Positions 43,813-52,250 of a DNA stretch of 64,000 bases are shown here, piece by piece. The notes beneath the pieces were generated by a model. That model was not told where the DNA came from, made no database searches, and saw only the letters and a program-made list of their open reading frames with translations. Position 1 is the stretch's first letter. Each line of letters opens with the position of its first letter. A program made the translations under genes and the position numbers. Where the stretch lies: positions 2,604,001 to 2,668,000 of the forward strand of contig CP042428.1 of the NCBI GenBank assembly GCA_024207135.1. Reading direction: 5' to 3'. The stretch comes from Arthrobacter sp. C2 (lineage in GTDB: Bacteria; Actinomycetota; Actinomycetes; Actinomycetales; Micrococcaceae).

Positions 43813-44631
43813 TCACGAACCGGCGGACTCGGTGTCCTTCGGCGGGTCGCCGTGGTGGGCCTTGATCAACGTCTCCAACGGGATGCGCGCGGTGGCGGCC
43901 TCAAGCCTGGAGCTGACGGCCTTGAGCACCGGAAGGTGCTTGGTCATGGTCTCGGAGCGTTCGGCCGGCACCACGATTCCCAGCGCGGCCCCGATCCGCC
44001 CGGTGTGGAAGACCGGAACGGCGATCGAACAGGTCCCCGGACTCTGCTCGCCATGGGTCGTGGCATAACCGCGGGCTCGGGTCAGGTCCAGCTCGGCCGC
44101 CAGTTCCCGGGCGCCGGTGATGGTCCGGTCGGTCGCACGCTGCAGATCCAGGCCCAGATAGGCGGTGCGGACCCAGGGCTCTTCGTAGGCGAGCAGGACC
44201 TTGCCGACGGCGGTGGTGTGCATGGGCAGGCGCCCGCCCGTGCCGGCGGATTGCGGGACCCGGCGGCTGTCGTAGACACGCTCGATGTAGAGGACCTCAT
44301 TGCCGTCCCTGATCGCGATGTGGGAGGTCTCCCGCGACAGGGAAAACACGTCCTGGACAAAGGGCTTGGCGGTGTCCCGCAACTGACGCCCGACATTCTG
44401 GGCCAGTTCCCAGATCCGCAGTCCCAGCTGGTACCGGCCGTTGGACGTCCGGGAGATCAGCTGCCACTCGGTGAGCTCGCCGACCAGGCGGTGGGCGGTA
44501 CTGACCGGGATGCCAGCGATCGCGGCAATCTCGGTCAGCGCCAGGGGACGGCGTTCGGATTCGAACGCCGTCAACACGGACAGGACCTTGTCCGTGACCG
44601 AACGACCCGCTTCGCGGCTTCCCCCAGCCAT
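43813..44631 (-). CDS. IclR-family regulator
   Basis: 272 aa from an ATG with AGGAGG about 7 nt upstream; a longer frame starts inside the ligase gene. The N-terminal winged HTH (LTEIAAIAGIPVSTAHRLVGEL) is followed by the IclR effector domain (HTTAVGKVLLAYEEP, RARGYATTHGEQSPG). It lies only 11 bp after the ligase gene, so it is cotranscribed as last gene of the carboxylase operon, and just upstream of the P450 operon promoter. It may regulate either operon or both through the shared 18-bp box. Confidence 0.88.
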   Translation of the reverse strand: MAGGSREAGRSVTDKVLSVLTAFESERRPLALTEIAAIAGIPVSTAHRLVGELTEWQLISRTSNGRYQLGLRIWELAQNVGRQLRDTAKPFVQDVFSLSRETSHIAIRDGNEVLYIERVYDSRRVPQSAGTGGRLPMHTTAVGKVLLAYEEPWVRTAYLGLDLQRATDRTITGARELAAELDLTRARGYATTHGEQSPGTCSIAVPVFHTGRIGAALGIVVPAERSETMTKHLPVLKAVSSRLEAATARIPLETLIKAHHGDPPKDTESAGS

Positions 44632-44642
44632 CGAGGCGCCTC

Positions 44643-46670
44643 CTATTTCCCTGCGGCGATCAATGATCGATACCCCGACGCCTGCCCGATGAACCATTCA
44701 AGGCTATCGGGATTGGCCAGGGATCCGAGGTTGATGACATCGTCCGGGTCGTGGCCCAGGAAAAGCCGCTTGATGGGGATCTCGATCTTCTTCCCGGCAT
44801 GCGTCACCGGCAGGGCAGGTGCCTGGATCACCGCATCGGGCACATGGCGGGCGCTGGTCACCGACCTGATCGTCTTTCCGATGCGCTCGGACAGCTCCGG
44901 CCCCAGCGTGGCGTCGTCCTTGAGCACGACAAACAGCGGCATGTAGTATCCGCCGCCGGACTCCTCGACGCCGATGACCAGGGAATCGGCCACCTCCGGA
45001 ACCTGTTGCACCGCGGCGTAGATGTCCGCGCTTCCCAGGCGCACGCCTGCCCTGTTGAGGGTGGCGTCGGAGCGGCCATGGACCACGAAACCGCCCCAGG
45101 GCGACTGCGTGATCCAGTCGCCCTGGGTCCAGGCGCCGGGGAATTTCTCGAAATAGGAACGCCGGTAGCGGGAGCCGTCGGTGTCGTTCCAGAACCCCAC
45201 GGGCATCGACGGCATGGGGCGGGAAACCACGAGCTCGCCGACCTCGCCGACGGCCGGCTCTCCAGCCTCGTTCCAGGCCTGGACGGCCACCCCGAGCAAT
45301 GGTCCCTGCAGGTACCCCAGGTACACCGGATCCAGCGGGTTGGATCCGATGAATCCGGAGCAGATGTCCGTGCCCCCGGTGTCGGATCCCAGGTGCACGT
45401 CGGCCTTGACCTCGTCGTGCACCCATTGCCAGGTGGTTTCCGGCAGCGGTGACCCGGTGGAGAGGATGGCCCGGAGCCTGGACAGGTCCCAGTCCCGACC
45501 CGGGTGGGTCTCGGCCTTTTGCGCCAGGGCCAGGTAGGCGGCCCCGGTGGCAAACATGGTGGCTCCGTTGGTCGCGAGGATCTGGAATTGCCTATCCGCG
45601 CGCCCGTAGGTGGGCGACCCTGCGTAGGTGATCACCGAGGCCCCGACCATCAGGTTGTTCACCAGGGTGTTCCACACCATCCAGGACGTGTTGGCCGCGA
45701 CGTAATAGAGGTCGCCCGGGCCCATGTCCTGGTTGAGCCCGCAGCCCTTCGAGGCCTCCAGGGTCATGCCGCCATGGCCGTGGATGATGCCCTTCGGGGC
45801 CCCGGTGGTTCCGGAGGAGAACAGGATCCACAGCGGGTGGCCGAACGGCACCCGGAGGAATTCCGGTTCAACTGCGGTGCCGGTCAGCTGTGCGAAGTCC
45901 CCGTGTTCGAAGGCCACGTCGCCGGCGGCCAGGTCCGGGTTCAGTTTCTTCACCAGGATCGTGTGCCGAACGCTGGGCAGCCCGGCGCGGACTTCGGCGA
46001 GGTGTTCCAGGCGGTCGAATTCCTTGCCGTTGAAACGGTAGCCGTCCGCCCCGATGAGGACCGTCGGCTCCAGCTGCGCCAGCCGGTCCAGGGTGGCCTG
46101 GGCGGAAAGGTCCGGGGAGTTGATGGTCCATACCGCACCGATGGAGGCCGCGGCGAGCAGGCCGATGATCGCCTCGGGGATGTTGGGAAGCACCGCGGCG
46201 ACGCGGTCCCCGGGACCCACGCCGAGATCGCGCAGGTGCTTGGCCAGGGCGCCCACGCGCCCGGCGAGCTGGGACCAGCTGATGTCCCGCCGGGAGTCGT
46301 CCTCGCCCACCTCAAGGATTGCCGGGGCATCGCGCAATTGCGGGTCCTTGGCATGGCGCAGGAGGTTCTCGGCGAAGTTCAACCGCGCGTTGGGGTACCA
46401 CACGGCTCCCGGCATCCTTTCCTCCGCGAGCGCCGGGCCCTCGAAGCCTTCCCCGAGGATGCCGAAGTATTCCCGCACGCCGTCCCAGAAGTCGGAAAGC
46501 TCGGTGACCGACCAATTCCAGATATCCCGGTAGTCATTGAGGGACACCTCGTGCCTGGCCTCGACCCAGCGCATGAAGTCACTCAGCCGGGCATTTCGAA
46601 CCTGCTCGGGCGCGGGGTGCCAGGTGACGGCAGGTCGCTGGGCCATCGATGCTGCGTTTGCGGTGCTCAC
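44643..46670 (-). CDS. Acetoacetyl-CoA-synthetase-like ligase of the carboxylase operon
   Basis: 675 aa from a GTG overlapping the phosphatase stop by 4 bp with GAGGAG just before it. FSSGTTGAPKGIIHGHGG is the P-loop, SDTGGTDICSGF and GRSDATLNRAGVRLGSADIY the later ANL motifs. It is a distant paralogue of the ligase at 2.2 kb. In this operon the dephosphorylated product would be an aroylacetate (a beta-keto acid), so CoA activation of that acid before thiolytic or hydrolytic cleavage is the likely role. This is inference from context and from the beta-keto-acid preference of the family. Confidence 0.85.
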   Translation of the reverse strand: MSTANAASMAQRPAVTWHPAPEQVRNARLSDFMRWVEARHEVSLNDYRDIWNWSVTELSDFWDGVREYFGILGEGFEGPALAEERMPGAVWYPNARLNFAENLLRHAKDPQLRDAPAILEVGEDDSRRDISWSQLAGRVGALAKHLRDLGVGPGDRVAAVLPNIPEAIIGLLAAASIGAVWTINSPDLSAQATLDRLAQLEPTVLIGADGYRFNGKEFDRLEHLAEVRAGLPSVRHTILVKKLNPDLAAGDVAFEHGDFAQLTGTAVEPEFLRVPFGHPLWILFSSGTTGAPKGIIHGHGGMTLEASKGCGLNQDMGPGDLYYVAANTSWMVWNTLVNNLMVGASVITYAGSPTYGRADRQFQILATNGATMFATGAAYLALAQKAETHPGRDWDLSRLRAILSTGSPLPETTWQWVHDEVKADVHLGSDTGGTDICSGFIGSNPLDPVYLGYLQGPLLGVAVQAWNEAGEPAVGEVGELVVSRPMPSMPVGFWNDTDGSRYRRSYFEKFPGAWTQGDWITQSPWGGFVVHGRSDATLNRAGVRLGSADIYAAVQQVPEVADSLVIGVEESGGGYYMPLFVVLKDDATLGPELSERIGKTIRSVTSARHVPDAVIQAPALPVTHAGKKIEIPIKRLFLGHDPDDVINLGSLANPDSLEWFIGQASGYRSLIAAGK

Positions 46671-47629
46671 GGGGTCTCCTCGTCGGTGGGTGCGGGCATC
46701 GGAGCCCCATGTTCCTGCAGCAATGCTGCCAATTCCTCGAGCGAGTCGAGGATGAGATCCGGGGTTTGCTCGACGCCGGCTTCGCCTGCATCCTCGCGGG
46801 AGTTGGTGCCGGTGGTCATCAGGACCCCCAGGGCCCCATGTGCCCGGGCCATTCCGGCCTCCATCCGCAGGTCGTCGCCGACCACTAGTATTTCTTCGGG
46901 CTGTGCGCCGGTCCGGGAGCAAATGGCACCAAAGGCCTCCGCGGAGGGCTTGCCCAGGACCTTGTAGGGCCTGCCCGTCACGTGTGTCAGCCCCGCGGCG
47001 ATGAATCCGGAGACCCCGACGTTGAGGCGTTCATGGGAGGCAAAGGTCGGCGCAGCCGAGGTGGTGTAGAGCTCGGCGCCGGCCAGCACCGCCTCCGCTG
47101 CTGCCACGATCTTCTCCCGGCCGAACTCGATGTCCCAGCCGACCACCACGGCGGCCACCTCTCCGGCGCGGCCGGCGAGCGCCTGGTCCTGATCCACCAT
47201 CTGGACCCCGCGCGCCGCGAAGGGCTCGGTGACGCCCTCGCCGCCGAAGACCATGACGCGTCCGCCGGGATAGCGGGTGGCCATGGTCTCGGCCGCGACC
47301 ACGGCGGGAGTCATGACCTGGTCATCGCGCACCTCCAGTCCGAGTTCGCGCAGGGTGGTGGCGATCGCGGAGGGGGTCTGGAAAGAGCCGTTGGTGAAGC
47401 AGACGAAGTTCCGTCCGGTGGCCCGCACCGCTTCGAGGGCTTCGAGGGCACCGGGCAGGACCGTGCCGCCGTAGCCGCTGGGCTGATCGGCCAGCAGCAG
47501 GCAGCCGTCGATGTCGAACATCACCCCGTGGACCCGGGCCAGGCGCTTGGCCAGCTCCGGGGCCACCGCGGCGCCGGTGCGGGCCGGGTTTCCCGGGGCC
47601 TTGGTTCCTGTCGTGGTTCTGGTGCTCAT
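46667..47629 (-). CDS. hpeD: HAD-superfamily phosphatase (NagD/IIA type)
   Basis: 320 aa. Nucleophile D39 and acid D41 in MFDIDGCLLL, motif II CFTNGS, the Lys in GKPSAEAF and the metal Asp pair in VVGDDLRMEAGMARA are all present, with the cap between motifs II and III as in p-nitrophenylphosphatases. It overlaps the carboxylase gene and the ligase gene by 4 bp each. In the Hpe pathway HpeD removes the phosphate from the carboxylated aryl phosphate; family and position fit. Confidence 0.83.
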   Translation of the reverse strand: MSTRTTTGTKAPGNPARTGAAVAPELAKRLARVHGVMFDIDGCLLLADQPSGYGGTVLPGALEALEAVRATGRNFVCFTNGSFQTPSAIATTLRELGLEVRDDQVMTPAVVAAETMATRYPGGRVMVFGGEGVTEPFAARGVQMVDQDQALAGRAGEVAAVVVGWDIEFGREKIVAAAEAVLAGAELYTTSAAPTFASHERLNVGVSGFIAAGLTHVTGRPYKVLGKPSAEAFGAICSRTGAQPEEILVVGDDLRMEAGMARAHGALGVLMTTGTNSREDAGEAGVEQTPDLILDSLEELAALLQEHGAPMPAPTDEETP

Positions 47630-49212
47630 GTTGTTCCCCCGGGGGATTGTGGGTTGCCCGCGTCGTTGCGGCGTTGCAGCCTCAGGTGCTGGTTGCCGCG
47701 GCGGATATCCAGCGACTTCCAGTTCGGCAGGGTGTTGACCGCGCGGATCGCATCGCCCAGGTTCAGCACCGGGCCGGCGGCTGCGGCGCGCTTGCCCGCT
47801 GGTTCCCACGCGGGAGCCGGGCCCGCGGCGCGCACGGCGTCAAGCAGGTCCGGGGCCATGACCAGGCGCAGGAGCAGCTCCTCGTCCGCGACGTCGCGGC
47901 CGAGCTTGCGCTGCTGGTCGGCGCGCAGTTCCTCGAGCGGGCGGTCGTGGGCGGGGTCCATCTTCAGTTCCCTGGCCCGGGGCAAGGCGTTGACCCTTGC
48001 GCGGATCGACGGGTCGATCTCGCCGACCGGCGTGCCGAAGTGCCCCAGCACGAACCTGACGACCTCGTCGGGGATGCGGCTGTAGCGTTCCTGCCCGGAC
48101 TTGGCGGCCAGCACGTTCATCAATGCCTGGCTGCCGACGAACTGGCTGAACGGGGTCACCATGATCGGGTACCCGAGTTCGGCGCGCACCGTCCCGGTCT
48201 CGGCGATCACCGCGGGCAGGTCGTCCTCGATCCGCAATTCCTTTAGTTGCCGTTTCAGGGTGCCCATCATGCCGCCGGGGACCTGGTGGGCGTGGGGCGA
48301 CAGGTCAAAGGGCATGGTTTGGCCGGCGGGCAGCTGCTGCGCTTCGGCGATCCGGGCGATGGTTGCCGCGGCGCGCTCGACGGCGGCGCGGTCCGCCGCA
48401 TAGGGGATGCCCAGGGCGTCGAGGTTGTCCATGACCGAGAGCATCTCGGGCTGGGCGGTGCCGTTGGCCAGTGCCCCGATACCGGTGTGCAGCACGTCCA
48501 CGCCCAGTTGCGCGGCGAGCATGTAGACCTGCGGTGCCTCCCCGGTGGTGCAGTGGCTGTGCAGTTCCAGCGTCTTGCCCACCACCACCTCGCGCAGCGC
48601 CGGGATCAGGTGCCCGGTGCGCTCATAGGTCAGCAGTCCGCCGGGGTCCTTGAGGTAGACCGCGTCGATGTTCGAGTCCTTGGCGAACGCGCGGGCCGCT
48701 TCCACATAGGTGTCGTCGGTGTGCAGGGGCGATTCGGTGAACGTCGTGGCTGCCACGACGTGGGTGATGCCCTCTTCCTTGGCCCACCTGGCGATGGTGC
48801 GCACCGCGTCGACGTCGTTCATCGGATCGGCGATCTGCAGCCGTGCCAGTCCGTGCTTGGCCATCAAGCGCAAGGAGAGGCGCATGACGGTCTCCGAGGC
48901 GCGGTCCCAGGACATGAAACGCATGCCCGTGGTGATGGCCGAGAGCGGCGTGCGTCCGGTCACCGCATGCATGCGCGAAATCCGCTCCCACGGATCCTCG
49001 AGGTGGGTCTTGGAACCCATCAGCAGGTTGGTGGAACTGGTGAAGTCGATGGCTTCCAGGCCGATCAGGGCCAGGTCCTCACCCACGGCCTCGACCATGC
49101 CCGTGGTCAGGCCGGTGGCCCCCCACAGCGACTGGTTGCCGTCCCGCAGCGAGGTGTCGACGAAGCGAACCGGCGCCCGGCCGGTGGAATCGGTGCTCGG
49201 TTGTTCAGTCAT
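47626..49212 (-). CDS. Biotin-dependent carboxylase, carboxyltransferase subunit (pyruvate-carboxylase-like)
   Basis: 528 aa HMGL-like TIM barrel: VDTSLRDGNQSLWG, LKDPGGLLT with the carbamylated-Lys position, LELHSHCTTG metal His pair and GYPIMVTPFSQFVGSQA. Most relatives carboxylate pyruvate or decarboxylate oxaloacetate. Here the subunit sits with separate biotin carboxylase and carrier genes in a kinase-led operon, the layout of HpeCBA, which carboxylates the methyl group of 4-phosphoacetophenones. The exact letter (A, B or C) cannot be assigned from sequence. Confidence 0.85.
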   Translation of the reverse strand: MTEQPSTDSTGRAPVRFVDTSLRDGNQSLWGATGLTTGMVEAVGEDLALIGLEAIDFTSSTNLLMGSKTHLEDPWERISRMHAVTGRTPLSAITTGMRFMSWDRASETVMRLSLRLMAKHGLARLQIADPMNDVDAVRTIARWAKEEGITHVVAATTFTESPLHTDDTYVEAARAFAKDSNIDAVYLKDPGGLLTYERTGHLIPALREVVVGKTLELHSHCTTGEAPQVYMLAAQLGVDVLHTGIGALANGTAQPEMLSVMDNLDALGIPYAADRAAVERAAATIARIAEAQQLPAGQTMPFDLSPHAHQVPGGMMGTLKRQLKELRIEDDLPAVIAETGTVRAELGYPIMVTPFSQFVGSQALMNVLAAKSGQERYSRIPDEVVRFVLGHFGTPVGEIDPSIRARVNALPRARELKMDPAHDRPLEELRADQQRKLGRDVADEELLLRLVMAPDLLDAVRAAGPAPAWEPAGKRAAAAGPVLNLGDAIRAVNTLPNWKSLDIRRGNQHLRLQRRNDAGNPQSPGGTT

Positions 49213-50617
49213 CTGGCTGCGTCCTATCCTTCAAGTGGGTCTCCCACACGGGCCCGAACCACGTGGTGGGCATGGAACCGGCGCGGAAGTCCGGATGGTT
49301 CAAGACAAATTCGTGCATCGGCAGCGTGGTTTTCACCCCGTCGATGCGGGTGCGCGCCACGGCCGAGGCGAGCGCCTGAACCGCCGCCTCGCGGTTGTGT
49401 GCCCGCACGATGAGCTTGCCCATCAGGCTGTCGTAGAACGGCGGGAACGAGTAGTCATCCCGCAGGTGGGTGTCCACCCTGATCCCGGGCCCGCGCGGCC
49501 AGGTGACGGTGTTGATGTGCCCGGGTGACGGGCGGAAGTCCAGCAGCGGGTCCTCGGCGTTGATGCGGACCTCGATCGCCGTGGTCGGTGGCACCGGCGG
49601 GACCTCGGGCAGTTCCGGGTCCATCCCCAGGGCCAGGCGCAGCTGGGCTGCCACCAAATCGACACCGAATGCTTCTTCGGTGACCGGGTGCTCGACCTGG
49701 ATGCGGGCGTTGACCTCGAGGAAGATCACGTCCTCCGATTGGGTGTCGACCATGAACTCGACGGTGCCCGCCCCGCGGTAGCGCAATTCGCGGACCAACG
49801 CGCGGGAGGAGTCGTGCAGGATCTTGCGGCGTTCGGCGGAGAGTCCGGGGGCCGGGCATTCCTCGACCAGCTTCTGGTGGCGGCGCTGCACCGAGCAATC
49901 GCGGTCGCCGAAGATCAACGCGTTGCCTTCCCCGTCCCCGAACACCTGCACCTCCACGTGGCGGGCTGCGGCGTAGTAGCGCTCGAGGTAGAGTTCGCCG
50001 TTGCCAAAGGCCGCGATGGCCTCGGCCGCGGCCTGCGGGGCCAGAGACACCAGGGACTCGGCGTCGGGGGCCAGGCGGATGCCGCGCCCCCCTCCCCCGT
50101 AGACGGCCTTGACCAGCAACGGATAGCCCACCTCGGCACCCAGGGAGCGCAGCTGCTCCGCGTTATGGGGGTCGGCAACGGGTGCCGCCACGGCCACCGG
50201 GGTTCCCGCCGCAACTGCCACCTTGCGGGCGCTGGACTTGTCGCCCACTGCCCGCAGCGTCTCGGCGCGCGGGCCGGCGAAGGCGATGCCTTCTGCTTCC
50301 AGCAGTTCGGTGAGCTCGGGCTGTTCGCTGAGAAATCCGTAACCCGGGTGGACCACGTCCGCTCCGACCTGGATCGCTGCCTGCGCGATCAGTTCGGGAC
50401 GCAGGTAGGACTGCGATGCCTGGGCGGGGCCGATGACAACGACCTGGTCGGCGAGCGCTGCCCCCAGGGAATTGCGGTCGGCCGCGCTGACCGCAAGCAC
50501 GGCGCGTGCCCCGATGCGGTGGGCGGCCTCGATGACGCGCACGGCGATCTCACCGCGGTTTGCCACCAGCACGGTGGGGATGGCGGCCGGTTTCGCGCCG
50601 CCCTGCTGCTGGCTCAT
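49205..50617 (-). CDS. Biotin carboxylase subunit
   Basis: 470 aa ATP-grasp enzyme of the AccC type: VLVANRGEIAVRVIEAAHR at the N-terminus, KAVYGGGGRGIRL the ATP loop, FGDRDCSVQRRHQKLVEECPAP and EVNARIQVEHPVTE the catalytic blocks. It makes carboxybiotin on the carrier protein from ATP and bicarbonate. It overlaps the carboxyltransferase gene by 8 bp and the carrier by 4 bp. Housekeeping acetyl-CoA carboxylase use cannot be ruled out but is unlikely given the operon. Confidence 0.9.
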   Translation of the reverse strand: MSQQQGGAKPAAIPTVLVANRGEIAVRVIEAAHRIGARAVLAVSAADRNSLGAALADQVVVIGPAQASQSYLRPELIAQAAIQVGADVVHPGYGFLSEQPELTELLEAEGIAFAGPRAETLRAVGDKSSARKVAVAAGTPVAVAAPVADPHNAEQLRSLGAEVGYPLLVKAVYGGGGRGIRLAPDAESLVSLAPQAAAEAIAAFGNGELYLERYYAAARHVEVQVFGDGEGNALIFGDRDCSVQRRHQKLVEECPAPGLSAERRKILHDSSRALVRELRYRGAGTVEFMVDTQSEDVIFLEVNARIQVEHPVTEEAFGVDLVAAQLRLALGMDPELPEVPPVPPTTAIEVRINAEDPLLDFRPSPGHINTVTWPRGPGIRVDTHLRDDYSFPPFYDSLMGKLIVRAHNREAAVQALASAVARTRIDGVKTTLPMHEFVLNHPDFRAGSMPTTWFGPVWETHLKDRTQPDD

Positions 50618-51138
50618 GAGGCCTCCGGGGCAATGAACAGCAGGTCCTGTCCGTATTCCACTGCCTCGGCGTCCTTCGCCGCGATGGCGGAGACGGTTCC
50701 GGCAACCCCTGCATGGACCGGGTTCATCAGCTTCATGACCTCGATGATGCCGATGACCGAATCGGCTGTGACGGTGTCTCCCACTGAGACAAACGGCGCT
50801 TCACCAGGGGCAGGGCTACGGAAGAAGATTCCCAGCATCGGGGATGTCACGGCTGTGCCCTGGGGCGCCGCGGGCGCTGCCGGAGCTGCCGGAGTTGCCG
50901 GAGTTGCCGGCGCGGATGGTTCCGGCTGCACCAACGCCGCCGGCGCGGGCGCGGGTTGCACAGCTGCGGCCGGGGCAACGGGAACAGGCTGCGCGGCCGC
51001 CTCGACGGGCAGATCGCCGCGGGACATGCGCACGGAGATGCCGTCGTAGTCGACTGCGACATTGTCGAAGTCGGAACCGTCGAGTTCGGTGATCAGTTGC
51101 ACCAGGTCGTCCCAGGAGGGACGGGAGTTCTCTGCCAT
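50614..51138 (-). CDS. Biotin carboxyl carrier protein
   Basis: 174 aa. A short N-terminal domain, a long Ala/Pro hinge (about 47-92) and the biotinyl domain with K136 in IIEVMKLMNPV, the biotinylation site. The hinge swings biotin between the carboxylase and the carboxyltransferase. It sits 2 bp after the kinase ATP-grasp gene, so kinase and carboxylase are expressed together. No biotin ligase is in the window; the host must supply it. Confidence 0.92.
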   Translation of the reverse strand: MAENSRPSWDDLVQLITELDGSDFDNVAVDYDGISVRMSRGDLPVEAAAQPVPVAPAAAVQPAPAPAALVQPEPSAPATPATPAAPAAPAAPQGTAVTSPMLGIFFRSPAPGEAPFVSVGDTVTADSVIGIIEVMKLMNPVHAGVAGTVSAIAAKDAEAVEYGQDLLFIAPEAS

Positions 51139-51140
51139 GA

Positions 51141-52250
51141 TTAGGATCCTTTCGAAGCCGATGAGATGAAGCCCAGCAGCGCGGATGCCGCGGACTTGTC
51201 TTTCGTGCGGGCGTTGTGTTCTTCCTTGCGTTTTTTCCAGTTCGTCTCGGGGCGCGATTGCAGGAGCATGATTTGGCTGGTGCCATCCGCATGCCGTTCA
51301 AGTGCCCATTCGATGTCTTGGGGTTGTCCGTAGTGCTTTTCGACGTCGATGGCGATCCGTGCCAGCTGGAGCACTTCTTCCTCGCTCAGGCATGCCCGGC
51401 TGCGGCGTTCGGCATCCACCTCGCGCAGTTCAATGCCGTTGGAGCCGGCGTTGGGGACGTATTCCTGGGCTTTCTCGGCGATCCGCGTTTCCTTGATGAC
51501 CGGGCCGATCTTGGAGAGCCAGTATTCATCCGGGGTCACTTCGCCGGAGACCACCGACTGGCCCAGTCCGTAGCTGGCATTGATGGCGACCACGGAGCGG
51601 TCCCCGGAAATGGGGCTGACCGTGAAGGTCACCCCGGCGACGTCGGCAGCGGCCATCAGTTGGATGGCCACCGAGATGCGCGATGAGGCTGCGCCCTCGG
51701 CTGCGTCCATGGTGGACCGGTAGGAGATGGCCTGCGGGGTGTAGAGGCTGGCCCAGCATTCGCGGATCTTCTCGAGCACCGTTTCGGCGCCGCTGACCCA
51801 CAGGAAGGTTTCCTGCTGGCCGGCGAAGCTGGCGGCATCTCCGTCCTCGTCGGTGGCCGATGAGCGGACGGCCACGGGGATCATTGCGGCGTCCGGCCCG
51901 GTGAGGCCGCGCCGAGCGGCAGTCTGGGCCGCCAAGGCGTTGTAGCCCTCGGTGATTTCCCGTTCCATGTCCTGGGGCATTGGATGGTGCAGGATCAGCT
52001 CGATGGCCTTCTCGTGGGCCCGCTGGAGTTCCTGGGGGCCGGCGTCCTGCATTCCCTGGACCAGGTCCTGCAGCCGTGAGCGAAGGCCGGAGCCATCGCG
52101 AAAGTCCTCGAAGGCGTCGACGGTGACGGCAAAGCCGTCCGGGACGGGGAGCCCTGCTCCGACCATTTCGCCGAGGCTGGCACACTTGCCGCCCACCGTT
52201 TCGCGGTCGCCGGCCCGCAATTCGGCAAAGGGACGTACGTAGCGTGGCAT
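51141..52250 (-). CDS. hpeI: Hydroxyacetophenone kinase, ATP-grasp subunit (PEP-synthase N-terminal-like)
   Basis: 369 aa, paralogue of the subunit at 41.2 kb: VGGKCASLGEMVGAGLPVPDGF, VAVRSSATDEDGDAASFAGQQ, GDRSVVAINASYGLGQSVV and QDIEWALERHADGTSQIML. The ATG shares one base with the stop of the partner subunit gene (TGATG). It phosphorylates the His of the partner with ATP; the partner then phosphorylates the 4-OH of the ketone. The symbol follows HpeHI of Rhodococcus rhodochrous by family and operon content. Confidence 0.85.
   Translation of the reverse strand: MPRYVRPFAELRAGDRETVGGKCASLGEMVGAGLPVPDGFAVTVDAFEDFRDGSGLRSRLQDLVQGMQDAGPQELQRAHEKAIELILHHPMPQDMEREITEGYNALAAQTAARRGLTGPDAAMIPVAVRSSATDEDGDAASFAGQQETFLWVSGAETVLEKIRECWASLYTPQAISYRSTMDAAEGAASSRISVAIQLMAAADVAGVTFTVSPISGDRSVVAINASYGLGQSVVSGEVTPDEYWLSKIGPVIKETRIAEKAQEYVPNAGSNGIELREVDAERRSRACLSEEEVLQLARIAIDVEKHYGQPQDIEWALERHADGTSQIMLLQSRPETNWKKRKEEHNARTKDKSAASALLGFISSASKGS

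Noticed and set aside
47626-51138. Housekeeping pyruvate carboxylase or acetyl-CoA carboxylase
   Set aside because: Three separate subunits in one operon with a phenol kinase and a HAD phosphatase do not fit either; the carboxyltransferase is not of the acyl-CoA type and lacks a fused biotin domain.
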